Assembly (NCBI GenBank): GCA_964016875.1
Contig: OZ024725.1
Span: 49,087,927 to 49,151,926, forward strand
Length of the DNA stretch: 64,000 nucleotides
DNA from: Fallopia convolvulus
Lineage: Eukaryota; Streptophyta; Magnoliopsida; Caryophyllales; Polygonaceae
Direction of reading: 5' to 3'
Shown here: in pieces, positions 12,604 through 24,847 of the stretch
Layout: each line of letters starts with the position of its first letter
How positions within the stretch are numbered: the stretch's first letter is position 1
Made by a program: the position numbers and the translations under genes
The notes under the pieces: generated by a model
Seen by the model: only the letters and a program-made list of their open reading frames with translations
Told to the model about the DNA's origin: nothing
Database searches by the model: none

Positions 12604-12620
12604 CCCCGACAACGGCGCCA
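12604..12620 (-). promoter_or_regulatory. Primer binding site, tRNA-Asp type (family B)
   Basis: On the plus strand, CCCCGACAACGGCGCCA matches the 3' end of plant tRNA-Asp(GUC) at 16 of 17 positions. It lies 3 bp inside the 5' LTR edge at 12624. tRNA-Asp priming is typical of Athila elements. Confidence 0.85.
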
Positions 12621-12623
12621 ATT

Positions 12624-14074
12624 TGTTGACGGGCGTTTTCTTGACAACAAATAAATTTATAATTCAAGATCCCGCTGAGTATAGCGAAGTCAGGATCGTT
12701 CCACGGAAAGCACGGTTGTTTGTCTATCAACTAATAAAACAAAACAAAATAGAACAAAACACCTACGACCAACCGCGTTAACGACTTTGTCAGGGTCGTT
12801 AACGAACTTGGGAAATTCTACGAAAACACTCTAACGACCTAAACACAGATTCGGTACCGAGGCAAGTAACTCGATTAAGAATATAACCAAAAACAAACTC
12901 AAATAGGAATAAAAATCTAGGACAAGGGTCACCACAACATAGCTCTGTATAAAATCTCATAAGAAGAAAAAGATCATGCCTTTAAATAAATAAATTCATC
13001 AACTTTCGCCGACTAGCAAGCAAATCAATCAATTCTCATAAATCAATTCACTCAATCACTTGTTTTGATCCAAAGCCCGAAACTTTCATAATCAAACAAT
13101 ATCAACCTTCAAGTCAACAACTTTCTCTTTCGATCAAATTGCAAACTCAAATTACCTCGACTATCATCTAAGCATAAGCACAACAAGCGATCTAAAAAAT
13201 AGATAAAAGGCATTCAAAACATCAACTCACTTATCAAACATGCATAACTATGCCGGGTTTCAACCCCGACTCTAGACAAGAAAACTACTCACTACTCATA
13301 ACTATAAAGCAAATAACTTCAACAAGAGAAAACATTGAAAACAAAACAAACTACTTCAAATTAAATAGAAAAATATCGTCATACAAACCTCAGAATAAAC
13401 AGAAAAATACAGAAATACCGAATAGAAAACTCAACTAACGACCCAACTTCACTCTCGATCAACCTTGGCTCGTTGCTCGTTACTCTCGACCTCTCCAATC
13501 GGCTCTCCTAGAAGAAATAAAAATCTCGTCTCCTCCCTTAGGCTAGAAAGAAGGGTATTTATATTAATAAAGCTATCTATTAGAAAACTTAAAAGATAAA
13601 AATTATTCTAAAAAGATAACAAGATATAAGATATAAGATATAACAACCTAAAAATCAATTAAAACCCTAAAACAACTTAAAACCTCTACCGACACGGAAT
13701 TATCATCAACAACTTCTGCACAAGGTCGATAGGAATACAAAATCCATCAGAAAATTCTATCTTTAATGCCTCGTTAACGACCCTTCATAGGCTCGTTAAC
13801 GAGTCGGAGATTTGGCTTCTTCGATTCTTCTCTTCCTTAAAGCTTGGACTTTCAACTTCCTTATCTTCACATTCTTCCATCCTCCACCATAGCACTCCAA
13901 TTCAGCCAAAAAGCGCTCTTTCCTACTAAAAACCTATAAAAAGACACAAAACGAAATAGATTCCATGCTTCTATCAAAATATGCAAACTCATCCAAAAAC
14001 ACATAAAACTGACTCTAAAACTACCAAAACTAAATCCAAACAAACTAAGAAACATACTAAAAACACGAATATCA
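12624..14074 (-). repeat. 5' LTR of family B
   Basis: Complete 1,451-bp LTR from TGTTGACGGG to CACGAATATCA on the plus strand. It has a minus-strand TATA box at 13555-13563, a leader hairpin motif at 13251-13270, and palindrome pairs near 12775-12806 and 13772-13803. Confidence 0.88.
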
Positions 14075-15068
14075 TACCCTTCATTTATTAATTTTAAATA
14101 TTTCTTTAGCTAATTAAACAAATTACAATTTGGCTAAATTTATTATATTTTTAAGTTTTGGGTTTGTAAAAATATGTTTTAAATTTCAGAAAAAATTTAA
14201 AATAATTTTTTTTAATTTCATCATCTTCTCTGTCATCATTAACAAAACCATAATATATTAATATCAAACACAACATAAATCAAAACACATAACAAAATAC
14301 ATTAAAAGTGATTAATGTATTATAAGTTAAAATCATGAGTTATTTTAAAAAGTGATTAATATATGTTTGTTTACCCATAATTAACCCATAAAAATAATTT
14401 AATTTTAAAGTGAATCAAATATATACAAAATTGGTATCTATGGATAGATAAAAAATATTCTTACTTATAGTGTAATTTATTTTTATTATTAATAATTTCA
14501 AATTGATTAAAATAACAAAATATTAACCAATACTACTATATATTTAATTAGTCAAAAGAAGTGTCACTTGACACACTCACATTGGCTATTATACATATGC
14601 ACTATTCATGAAACTTGAAATGGTTGAGTTCGTCAGTCGAAATTGCACTACTGAATTTCACCCATTTAATTTTTTTGGGGGGCGTGAAACTCGGCAAATG
14701 CTGGTGCTCTAAAAACACTTACAGAATTAGAGCTGTTCAATTCTTGAAACCCGTTACAAACCTGCATACCTATCTTGTTTGACTGTCCATCTAAACTTAA
14801 AAGGACAACACAAGTGACATGACTATTGTTTGTACAGCCACGTTAATTATGGTGTACTCCTCCCTACATTTGATTTCACAATATAATATTATATATGCAT
14901 GTACACATATGTCTTTAGAAGACCATTTTATTCCACTTTATTACAACGTGTTTAGCCATGGCATAATTATCTTTGATAATTTTGATTTTTCATAATCAAC
15001 TCATCTTTTTAGTTGACTGAAATTTTGATTATCAAAATTTGCAAGCTCCAGGCTATAGTCTCTCATAA
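14075..15068. other. AT-rich intergenic sequence, nothing recognised
   Basis: Begins at the right edge of element B and has no ORF, repeat pair or motif I can support. It is presumably part of the DNA into which B inserted. Confidence 0.5.
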
Positions 15069-15070
15069 TA

Positions 15071-15311
15071 CTCCCTCCGTTTCACAATAGTTGTTCATAT
15101 ACACTTTTTTTCTTGTTTCACAATAGTTGTTCATATAATTTTTTTTTCCAGTTATACCCCTAATAATTATACCATATTAATTATATACACTTTTCTCAAT
15201 GCAACTTTTAGAGTATAAAGTAGCTTTTAATAGGGGTAAATTTGAAAGAATTTCTCCCCCTTAATATATGTGCAAATTTGTCTAAGAACAACTATTGTGA
15301 AACGGAGGGAG
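15071..15311. mobile_element. Stowaway-like MITE
   Basis: A 241-bp element with inverted termini (CTCCCTCCGTTTCACAATAG at the left, its complement at the right), flanked by TA on both sides (15069-15070 and 15312-15313). CTCCCTCCGT is the Stowaway terminal consensus (Tc1/mariner). Non-coding interior. Confidence 0.9.
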
Positions 15312-15374
15312 TATTAGTTAGAGATTTGATTGGCTGCAATTTCCACTTAATATATACATACATACCCATGTACG

Positions 15375-17442
15375 TATAGGGGGAGGTTCCAGTAGAAAGG
15401 TAGTTGTGGTAGAAAGTGAGTGAAAATTTGGGACGTCGGATTGGGTAAAATGAGTGATTAGATTTGAGGGTGTATAATAACAAAAATAGAGAGTGAAATA
15501 TGAGATCAATATTGAGAGATTTGAATATGGGCAGTTTCCTTAAAAAAAGGAGTGATTGATTTTTTTTAAAAAGAAAAGAAAAAGTAACGAATTTGGAAAT
15601 AAATAAATTGGGCTACTGATATAATTTTTTAGTCTGTACCCTATATTACTAAGAAATTGGTTCGAAGTAAACCTTTTATCTCCATTCTCGTAGTCTGTAA
15701 AATTAATACTAATGTGATATTTAATGAATATCTATTTTTCGTAGTAAGTCAAATGAATATCAACGTAATCCATAATGAATATCTAATTTTGTTATAATGA
15801 ATACGATCAATATGAGTAATGAATATCAACGTAATAAAAATGAATATCTACTTTTGTTGTAATGGATATGATCAACATTGTATAATCTTATTATAATTTC
15901 GACAACCATATCAACTTCAACGAATATTGCTATATAAAAAGATGAATATATTGAATCGAAAAGCTACATAAACATATCCTTTATTGATAAGAATATCATC
16001 ATTAAGTTACATGAATATCATCAGCTAATACAGTGAATATGATCACTTAATTACATGAATATCACTATATAACATGGTGAATATATATGACCACGTAATT
16101 ACATGACTATCACTAGCTTATATATCATGGTGAATATATATGACCACGTAATTACATGACTATCACTAGCTAATATAGTGAATACAACCACTCAGTTATA
16201 TGAATATCACTAGTTATTATGGTGAATATGATCACTCAAGTACAAGTCTCATAATAAAAACTAAAAAATGCACGATTGTAATTCATGTCCTTGTGTAGAC
16301 TCCAACTTCTTCAACTTCCTTCGATATTTTTTGACCATTTGCTACCTTCAAATAAAAAATAGAGTAGATAAATATTCATAACAATATATAAAATCTCCCA
16401 TAAAAATATATATAATTCTTTAATGGCAATAACGAATAATTAAAAAAATATCCTAACCTATTTGAATATCATTGTTGATTACAGTGAATATCACTCAAAA
16501 ATATCAATTATTGTGACCATTGAATAGTGACTCAAAATATTTACATCACCAATTTTTTATACGTAAATATTGAATACCCTAACGAATATCAACTTTGACC
16601 AAAACGAATATCAATATGGTAACTAATGAATATCAAACATTCGTATTAGAGAATATTATACCTTTTCCCATCCTTCTTCAGTAACCCTTTGACATTTGTT
16701 TCAAAATCAATAAAAAAAATGACTCGTTTCTTCAATGGAGATCGACATAAAACCCAAATCAAACCCTAAAAACCCATAAACCCCTAAATTCGCAATTGAA
16801 CAAATTGAATCAGTGTACATACTTTACAAAATCCGATTCAACATTACCGAATCAAAAAAATTCTTGATTGAATAAGAATGTGAAAACTTTCGATCCAAAT
16901 GCCAAAAAAACTAAATAGCAATTTTAGTAAAAATGACCCTATTACATACCTTGACTACAATAATCACGTATCAAAAGCAACACTAGAACAAATTAAAAAG
17001 GGCGAATACCCCCCTAAATCACAATCAGTTGAAATTTAAATAATATTTAGACACAAGAGATAAAAAGAGAAATAAAACCCCAAAAAATGAGACGTGATAA
17101 TCATACCGGCCTGATGACGAAGGCTATATATACGAAGTACGAACAATGAATTTGTGGATCTCGTGTTAATCTTCAATAGGTTTTTTAAATAAAGATTTTG
17201 CTCTTGAAAGAATAAAAGACATTTATGTAAGGGTAAATGCAAGAAGAATCATAATTGGAGAGAGAGAAAGTACCAGATCGAAAATCTCGTACAATTAGCT
17301 ACAAGGAGGAGATCTAGTGTGACACGCCTATATGTAACTATTTTTAATAAATCTGGTCCATTAAAAAATAATCATCCAATGATCCATAATTACACTCACT
17401 TTCTACTCTAACTAACTTTCTACCAGATCCTTATACTATACA
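15375..17442. mobile_element. Non-autonomous Mutator-like element with long terminal inverted repeats
   Basis: The left end (15375-15450) and the inverted right end (17365-17442) share about 55-70 bp with mismatches; both contain GTAGAAAG..AGTT and TAGAAAGTGAGTG. No transposase ORF is present. The long TIRs suggest a MULE, but I could not identify a clean 9-bp target duplication, so the class is inferred. The interior is rich in the short motif GAATATCA. The right edge lies ~70 bp left of the inferred Tat 3' LTR start, so this element may have interrupted that LTR. Confidence 0.5.
15980..16245 (+). repeat. Degenerate tandem repeat, ~44-53 bp unit (GTGAATAT..ACATGAATATCACTA)
   Basis: About five imperfect copies of a unit beginning GTGAATAT and containing CAC, TTACATGA, TATCACTA follow each other inside the Mutator-like element. 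Two adjacent copies near 16075-16180 are almost identical. Isolated GAATATC motifs continue on both sides from about 15720 to 16650. Confidence 0.6.
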
Positions 17443-17512
17443 TATATATATATATATATTATGACCCTTTATTTCGAATTGATCATAATGTGTGGATTTT
17501 TTCCTATCAACA

Positions 17513-17525
17513 GTTGCCCCCAAAC
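17513..17525 (-). promoter_or_regulatory. Candidate polypurine tract and 3' LTR start of the Tat element
   Basis: On the minus strand, AGTTTGGGGGCAAC is followed by TGTTGATAGG. A G-rich tract ending GGGGGCAA directly before TGTTG is the usual Tat polypurine/LTR junction. LTR sequence would continue leftwards from 17512, but only ~70 bp remain before the Mutator-like element. Confidence 0.5.
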
Positions 17526-17599
17526 TTTGCACGTGTGATTTTAAAGAACATGCGCAAAGTTTGTTTTATCGATGTTACTTGTCCTGACACCCCCCTTCT

Positions 17600-20302
17600 T
17601 TGTCCATCTTGCAGGTCCCAAGCATGAATGCTTATGGTGAAATTCGTTCTGAAAAAGCCTTTGGAAGAAATGGTGAGATTTTCACACACGGCCCAAGCTA
17701 TAAAAGATCCGGCTCTTTAAAGGACATTGGCGTACCTAATCGGTTTCAACTCCAGGCAAGCTGGACAAAGAAAGAAGAAGTTCGTGAAGGCCACTTGACC
17801 TTTCTGCGTGATGATGATAATGGTTGTATCCAAATTAGAAAAGACTTTGGCATGTATTTTAAGGGAGTCTTTCTGGACAAAAATTGCACGGAAATGAATT
17901 GTGCTCACAAGTTTGGGGTCACTGAAGAATTCTATCCCTTCTTCAAACGAATGTTACAGAAGACCATCAATTGGGGACCAGACTTCTCTTTCCATGGCTT
18001 GGCCACTTATACTCCCAAGTTGATGGAGTGGACCGAACAGACACTTGAACGCTACGAGCATACCCTCTGACAAGCTAATATTTATGGGCTCGTAGCTATT
18101 TCACGATTCCCCTTCACACTCCAAAATGACGTGTGGAGGGCTTTTTGTGAACTTTAGGGCCCATTAACCAACACTCTTCATCATGGAGGAGGTGAGTTGG
18201 GTATTTCATTGAATGATTTGAAGCATATTGGAGGTTTACCAATTCTTGGGGACCCTTATGAGAAATTCACACCAATCAACCCATCTACTGTATTAGAGCT
18301 TCTGCAAGTTCACGCTGATCTGTGTCACCATTTTAATACAAGAGTAGTAACATGGGACAATTGGTTGGCCCATTTCTATAGGGGTGACCAAATTTACTTC
18401 GAATTCGGGGAAGACCTCGTGGATCAGTCACAAAAGAAGCAAAGACCCAAGAAGAAATCTAGTAAGACTGTCTTGCCTCGTATGAAGCCTCCATCATCAA
18501 AACTCTCTATAAGTGACAAAGGGGAACTAGCAGCGTTTTTAGCCCACATGCTCAGCAAATTTGTTTTCCCCCAAGTTACACAAGTTGTTCGGCCAGAAAC
18601 CTTCGTGATGGCCTGTTTGATTGCTGAGGGAAAAGAATCTCACTTTCCCCTAGCGTTCTAGGGCATATTTGTCACCAATTGAACAAAATGACAACCCACC
18701 CTACTCACCCAGGAAGAGCTAGCCCGAGCTTAGGGATACACTTCATCATTGGATGGATGGCAGAGTATTTTCTAGATTTGTACCGTTGTCGTCCTGAAAG
18801 TGATTTTCCAGAGGACTAGCCAAGACTAGCCTATTATAAAGGTGTGAATGGCAAGTCAACTTCGATCAATGACGCTCGTTTCATACTTGGAGGACGTCAA
18901 TGTTGAGGGAATCTCAAAGATTGATTTTGAGCATTTGCTTTGTATTCGCTCAAGTGTATTGCCTGTTAGGATAGGCTCAGAGCTAATCCTAGAACCTTAC
19001 TACCCGAACAGGTTTGCTCGTCAACTCGTGACCAAGCAGTTCCCTCTAATTCCCTGAAGTTCAGTTGTACATTAAGAAGTCAAAGATCTCTGGGAGATAT
19101 TGCATCTTGCTTTGTTCATTTCTTTAGCATGGAGCGGAGCACTTTTCAGTATTCCGCAATATAGCTATCAAGGAGCGTGCACATGGAGCTATTGTACATG
19201 GTGGGTTATAACTTCAGCTTCTTATTTGTGTCAATCAGTAGATAAGATTAGTGTGACTTTGAATACAAATCAGGCACCCTTGAAAGAGCATATATACATC
19301 ATCACCAATATGAGAAGCATGATTAGTGGTTTAAGAGGAGTTGTGAGAATATCAGAAACTTGCCAGTCTTCTTGTGGCTCAAAAGGTTCTGAAAAACACT
19401 CCCAATCATCTGATTCTTTCACTACCGAACCCGCCTATCTCGATGTCGACCTTGCAACAGGGAAGAGAAGGGTGAAGGAGACATCTCCAAATGATGACAT
19501 AAACCCTAAAAGGGCTTAGTATCCAAGATCAAACAGTTCCGATGAGTCTAGTGGAGATAAAACCGCAGGCTATATTGACATACCAGTCTCAGAATCTACT
19601 TTCCATGACGAAAGCATAGCTTCTATAGTGATTGAGAGTCCACTCCATGTGGTAGAAGAAACTAACACCGCGATTGTAACTTTTCTTGAAGACCAAACTG
19701 CCAAGTTAGGACATGAGTCATTAGACATTGTTCTGTTCGAGTTTGTTCCCAGCTCTTTAAAGGGGTTATTTTGAGCCTCAACCCCAGAGTTTTTCCGTAA
19801 TGCCATGAAAGAGGGAGTGAAGGCAGTCGGCGAAGCAACTTCAAAATTGCAATTTTCACACAACCTTGAATCAGCCCGAGCAAAGATCCTACGACATTTG
19901 GAGGCCTTGAAGATAATTGCTAAGGCTGCTGAAATTGGTGACATTAGTATGTCTTGGCTCACCTCTCAAGTTCATGAGCTTTTTGATAGCTTTGATGCTA
20001 TAACTGAACTAGAGGAAGAGATTATAGCAGTGACCCCAAGCCAAACAACTTATGATATTTCTACTTATGATGCCGATCTTGCCGCCCATGAGGCAATATT
20101 ATTTCAGCTTCTGGAGAAATCTCATAGTATTCAAGGTTGAGAGGATGAAATTTCAAAGCAAGAAGCAAAGCTCCAAAAGATGAAAGAAGACCTTGTTGTC
20201 GAAAAGGTAGAACTAGAGAAGAGTATATCTGAAACAAAGAAGCACATCAAGCTTGAACAACAAAAGAAGCAAGACCTAGAAGAGATGATAGCTTGCATTT
20301 AG
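17600..20302 (+). pseudogene. Plant mobile domain (PMD, aminotransferase-like) ORF with coiled-coil C-terminus, decayed
   Basis: A splice-acceptor-like TTGCAG precedes the first long ORF. The frame 17600-18661 is continuous except for TGA at 18068-18070 and TAG near 18155. It contains ISLNDLKHIGGLPILGD, a PMD signature, and a Lys-rich linker (QKKQRPKKKSSK). Further PMD-like sequence (LGIHFIIGWMAEYF near 18730) follows in another frame. The last part (19805-20302), with a TGA at 20138-20140, is charged and predicted coiled coil. It lies on the strand opposite to the Tat pol and downstream of integrase, matching the antisense extra ORF known from Tat elements. Several stops and frameshifts make it a pseudogene. 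A captured host gene fragment is the alternative. The substrate and role of PMD proteins in these elements are not established. Confidence 0.65.
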
Positions 20303-21830
20303 GTAGTGTTTAGGATGCATATTTATGTTTATTTTGCATAAGTTTTAGTTATTTTTAGTTGGTTTTAGCTTAGTTTCTAGGATCTTGTGTTTTCGGGTAG
20401 TTGCGCTTGTTTTGTTCGGTTTTGCAGATCTTTAGGTAAACAAGCATGGATGGGATGGATCTTAGATGATTGTGGTGGAGTTTGATGAAGCTTAGAGTGA
20501 TAAAAGTGAAGATTAGAAGAGTTAACGTCCAAGAGCTTGTGTGAAAAGAACGCTTCAACCCCGGGCTATGCATTGGAGACTTGTTTCGACACCTCTATCT
20601 TGCAATGCTTGGTTTGGGAGCTATAGTGCTCTGATGAAGCTCAATTTGGTATCACTGGAAAGCTAACTCGAAGAGATACAATTAATATTTTTACTCCGAG
20701 TCCAAATTCCAACTCTAAGTGGGTCAAAACAGCCTATGAAGTGTCACCTGAATGCTGAACCGAGGCAATTGCGCGGGCTAGAAGGCTAATTGCGCGGCCG
20801 CGCTTTTAGAGGTCAAACCGAGCAATGAAGACTTTACGCGGAGGTGTCTTGGGCCGAGGTTTTGACTTGGTTTTTGGGCTTAGGCTATATCTTGTCCGAG
20901 TAGTAGCTTAAAGAGAGATTTTTTTAGGGTTATTTTGAGAGACATATATATATACTTTATGTTGGTTTATTTTATGAAAAAACTTTTGATCAACTTGGGA
21001 GGCTAGGGTTTCTTTGGAGAGAGTTTTCTCAAAGGAGCAATCTTTGAACCTCTTGTAAGTTTGATTTTAATTCAATTATGCATTGCTAATTCCTTTGTGT
21101 TTGACTAGTTATTGAATTCATAGATTGCATATTATTGTGAGGTTTGATTGATTCTCATCAACTTGAATAGGTTTTATTCCCTGTGCTTAACTGAATCAGA
21201 ATTATTCTAGGGTTTTGTTAGTTTGATCACCTAATAGAATTTCTAGGATAATTTACAACTAATCTGATTAATGCCCGTTCGGGGTTGATTAGATAAAGTA
21301 GCATCTATAATTGATCAAGTCCCGTTTGGGCTATTCAGTTGTAGAAGGGAATAAATCCACAAATAACTTAGATGACTGTTTGCTCGAAGTGTTTGTTTCT
21401 ATTGATAACTTGATTCGTAAAGCTGTCATTTAATTGAATCTAGACGTTGTTTTAGGTTGTTAAATGATTAGGGTTGTTTAGACTATTAGTTCTTTCAACT
21501 ATTTATGAAGTTCGGGTCATAATCCTTAGTAGGAGTATAATCCACAATAGATTATTCAAGGGAATTGAGAATCAGGAGAATCGATGATCAATAAGCATAT
21601 CTATGATGGATTTAACTAGTTGAACATATTTCTCTCATATATATTTACAATCAACTTTTGCATTCATAGTTAGTTTTATTCTTGCATATTAGGTTAGATT
21701 AATCATTCCAAAAACCCCCATATTAGTTACTTGGCACTTAAGTAATAACACATTTACACGAATCTTTGTGGGATTGACCCTTGCTTACCATTCTACTCCG
21801 ATTGGTTAAGTTAGGATTCTTTGATAGGTA
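20303..21830 (+). repeat. LTR-like sequence, probably a solo LTR
   Basis: Non-coding, ~1.5 kb. The composition runs from a T/TAG-rich start (repeated TTTTAGTT) to an end carrying TGTGGGATTGACCCTTGC, a common plant gypsy-LTR 3' pattern. It directly follows the stop of the PMD pseudogene. I could not find matching target duplications, so borders and orientation are approximate. Confidence 0.4.
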
Positions 21831-22263
21831 AACGACTGAAAAATTATTATGGTATCCTAAATAAGATGACATATGTTTTTAGATTTGCACAACGTTCTAT
21901 AGTGCGACATTTATTATTATTTCCTTTATGTCTTTTTTGTTGTTTTTTTATGTGGCTGCATTTAGTATTTGGTGCTAAATTTCCTAGGTATCCCCTTTTT
22001 TAGGGATCAAGCCTCTCGTAGTTCATGCTAAACTAATTTGGTTTAGAGATTTTTCATATTACTTTTTGATACGCATCATCACTGAAACAACTTGAACCCA
22101 CCTTCTAGGAACGGTTGCTCAACTTATTCCGACTAACATTTGCGCATAATTTTTTTTTGCGACTGAATCTAGCATTTAAATTAGCAAGACGGCCTACGTA
22201 CCCCCTTTATGAGGGATCAAGTCTCTCGTAGTTTATTGCAATTCAACTATTTGGAAACAAAAG
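21831..22263 (-). other. Tat spacer downstream of integrase with repeated hairpin motif
   Basis: Two copies (21983-22023, 22193-22233) of a motif that reads on the minus strand ACTACGAGAG..TTGATCCCT..GGGGTA(C)GTAGG, and one copy of CCACCTTCTAGGAA (about 22098). The same motifs recur in the 5' LTR region at 44412-44451, 44508, 44575, 44678 and 44779. No coding content. Confidence 0.55.
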
Positions 22264-23339
22264 CTATTCGAAGAATATCTTTACAAATTTTCCTTTCACA
22301 CAAGAATAAACCACTTGGCCTTCTTCATTTGAAAGTTCATAAGCGTCTTTAGGAAAAACCCTAGTGATGACATATGGGCCCTCCCATTTTGGTTCAAATT
22401 TTCCTTGAGATTTGCGATTAATGACAATTGGCCTCCTTATTGTAAGAACCATATCACCAATAAAAAAGGAACATAACTTGACTCGCTTATTAAACGCATC
22501 GGCGACTTGAGCTTGATAAGTTTCGAGTCTTTGTTGGACTGCTAGTCTATGCTCATCCAATGCTTCGAGCTCAGCCAAGCGAATTTTAGCATTTTCATCT
22601 GGATCAGTTAGTTGAACTGCAACTCTTAGAGAGGGCAATTGTACCTCAAGGGGTAGCACAGCTTCGGACCCAAAGACAAAATTATAGGGCGTACATCTAG
22701 TCGTTGTTCGAACAGTAGTACGATATGTCCATACAGCCTCGGGTAAACGATCATGCCAATCTCTTTTTGATTTTGACACCATCTTTTTAAGAATCTTCGA
22801 GAGTACTTTATTAAATGCCTCAACTTGACCATTTGAAGATGGATTATAACTTGATGAGAAACCGTGTTTGAATCCAAACTTTTCAGCTAACTTCACCAAC
22901 ATTTGATTTTTGAAGTAAAGGGCATTGTTTGAAATGATTTTTGAAGGAACTCCGTATCTATAAATCAACTAGATTCTTATAAAGTTCGCAACTTCTTTTG
23001 CCCCTACTTTCATTAGTGCCAAAACTTTAGCCCATTTAGAAAAATAATCTGTTGCGGCCAAAATGTATTAATGGCCACGAGATGATGATGGATTAATGGG
23101 TCCAACTACATCGAGGCCCCATGCATTAAATGGCCATGACAAAGTAGTCGGATGAAGAAGTTGTGGAGGCTGATGAATAAAATCCGAATGAATCTGACAA
23201 GCATGACAAGCCTTTGCAAACTTCATTGCATCTTTCACCATGGTTGGCCAATAGTAGCCTAACCTCTTGATTTGATCGACCAACTTATGACCAGCTTGTT
23301 GTACTCCACAAACCCCAGCATGAGTTTCAGCTAGGATAT
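22264..23339 (-). pseudogene. Tat integrase, 3' part of broken pol
   Basis: Begins at the Athila insertion with the zinc-binding HHCC region (HAGVCG, then YYWPTM, CHACQ near 23200). The catalytic core follows: first Asp in WGLDVVGP, second position ISNNALYF where Asn replaces the catalytic Asp, and the Glu retained in NGQVEAFNK. Stops interrupt it after GH (about 23067) and near 22970. The C-terminal part (22264-22968, 234 codons) is open and has the usual gypsy integrase tail (FEPKWEGPYVI). It joins in frame with the RNase H half at 36893 when the insertion and one copy of GATAT are discounted. Inactive. Confidence 0.85.
23335..23339. repeat. Target site duplication GATAT, left
   Basis: GATAT precedes the left LTR of the complete Athila element and recurs at 36893-36897 after the right LTR. 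The interrupted Tat codons (ARYI, then LAETH) rejoin in frame across it. Confidence 0.95.
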
Positions 23340-24847
23340 TGTTGATAGGGTTTCTCGGCCAACAAATAAATTTGTAAGTCAAGACCCCGCTGAGTACAGT
23401 GGAGTCAGGATCGTTCCACAAGAAGCAAGGTTGTTTGTCTATCAATCTAATAAAAATCAAATAAAATCAAACACAATCACTCACGAGATGCCTCGTTAAC
23501 GACCTTGTCAAGATCGTTACCGAACCACCGAACACAAAAATACTAACTAACGACCTAATTAAATTCCAATTAATACTCGGTACCGAAACAAGTATTCAAC
23601 AACGAAGAATTACCAGAAATAATTCAATTAAAACAAAAATCTAGGATAAGGGACACCACAACATAGCCAAGCATAAGAATTCGTAAGAAGATAAGATCAT
23701 GCCTTTAAATAGATAGAGTCATCAACTTTCATTGACTTAACAAGTAAATTAATCTACTTTCATAAACTAACTCACCCTATTGCTTGTTTTGGATCTAAAG
23801 CTTGAAACTTTCGTTTTCAAACAATATCAACCTTCAGGTTACTAACTTTCTCTTTCAATCAAGTTAAAACTCAAATTACCTCAACTCCCGTTTCGGTATT
23901 AAGCACAACAAACAATCTCAATAAAGATAAAAGGCATTCAACACACAATCTTACTCATCAAACATGCTCAACTATGCCGGGCTTAACCCCGACCCTAGAA
24001 AAATAGACTACTCACTACTCATGATTAAGAAACTAAAAACTTCAATAAAAACAAACATTGAAACAAAGCTCAAACTTAAATTAATAACAAAAATATCGTC
24101 TTACAGAGACTCAGAAGAAAACAAAACAAAACTTTCACCGAACCACAAAACTCGACCAACGAACCTCGGAAACCGTCGTCACCGAATCTCGTCACCGACT
24201 TCCGATCCGGTTCTCTCTCCTTCGGCCTTCCTCCAAATCTTCTCCAAAAACTAGCTCTAAGATTCGACTCTCCCTTTCTATGCTAGATAGAAGGGTATTT
24301 ATACTAGAAAATCCTAAAAAACTAAAAAGGCTAAAAGATAAAAACTTTCCTAAAAAGATAGAAACAATCTCTAAAAGATAGAAATAAATCCTAGAAAGAT
24401 ATTAAACCCTAAAATACATATTCTAATAACCCATAAAGATTCTAAAAAGATACTCAACCGATACGGAAATAAATTCCCGCTCAGGATCGGTGAATAATAA
24501 AAATAATACTCGAAATCTTTCTCTTCGTGGCCTCGTTAACGACCCTTCACAGCCTCGTTAACGAGCCTGGGCTTTGTTTTCTTCAACACCTCCTCTTGTA
24601 CTCTCGAGTTTTGACTTCTTAAATCTTGCACTTTCCCGTCCTTCACTGTGATGCTCCAAATTTAGCTCCATTTAGCTCCTTTTCTCACTAAAATCTGCAA
24701 AATATACAAAATAGCGTAGTTTCCACTCTTTTCATAGATTTATGCAAAACTAACTCAAAATACTCAAAACTAAACCTAAACTAGACAAAACTAAACCTAA
24801 TAAACAAAGAAAACCTATCAAAAACTATACTAAAAATGCAAACATCA
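23340..24847 (-). repeat. 3' LTR of the complete family A element
   Basis: TGTTGATAGG at the left, GCAAACATCA at the right (plus strand). It has a minus-strand TATA box at 24295-24303, a leader hairpin motif at 23977-24000, and palindromes near 23502 and as a pair near 24534-24565. Confidence 0.95.

Larger units (their letters stand above)
3803..14074 (-). mobile_element. Athila family B element, non-autonomous (gag-PR plus env-like ORF)
   Basis: Two LTRs (3803-5165, lacking 70 bp; 12624-14074) flank an internal region of about 7.5 kb read on the minus strand. Order in element sense: 5' LTR, tRNA-Asp primer site, gag, protease, spacer, env-like ORF, 3' untranslated region, stem-loop, polypurine tract, 3' LTR. 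RT, RNase H and integrase are absent. The coding parts carry in-frame stops and frameshifts, and the LTRs are clearly more diverged than those of the complete family A element, so it is older. Right flank begins TACCC; the left target duplication is lost under the family C insertion. Confidence 0.85.

Noticed and set aside
17600..20302. Independent host gene with a plant mobile domain
   Set aside because: It carries stops and frameshifts, and its position and antisense orientation inside a Tat element fit a transposon ORF better.
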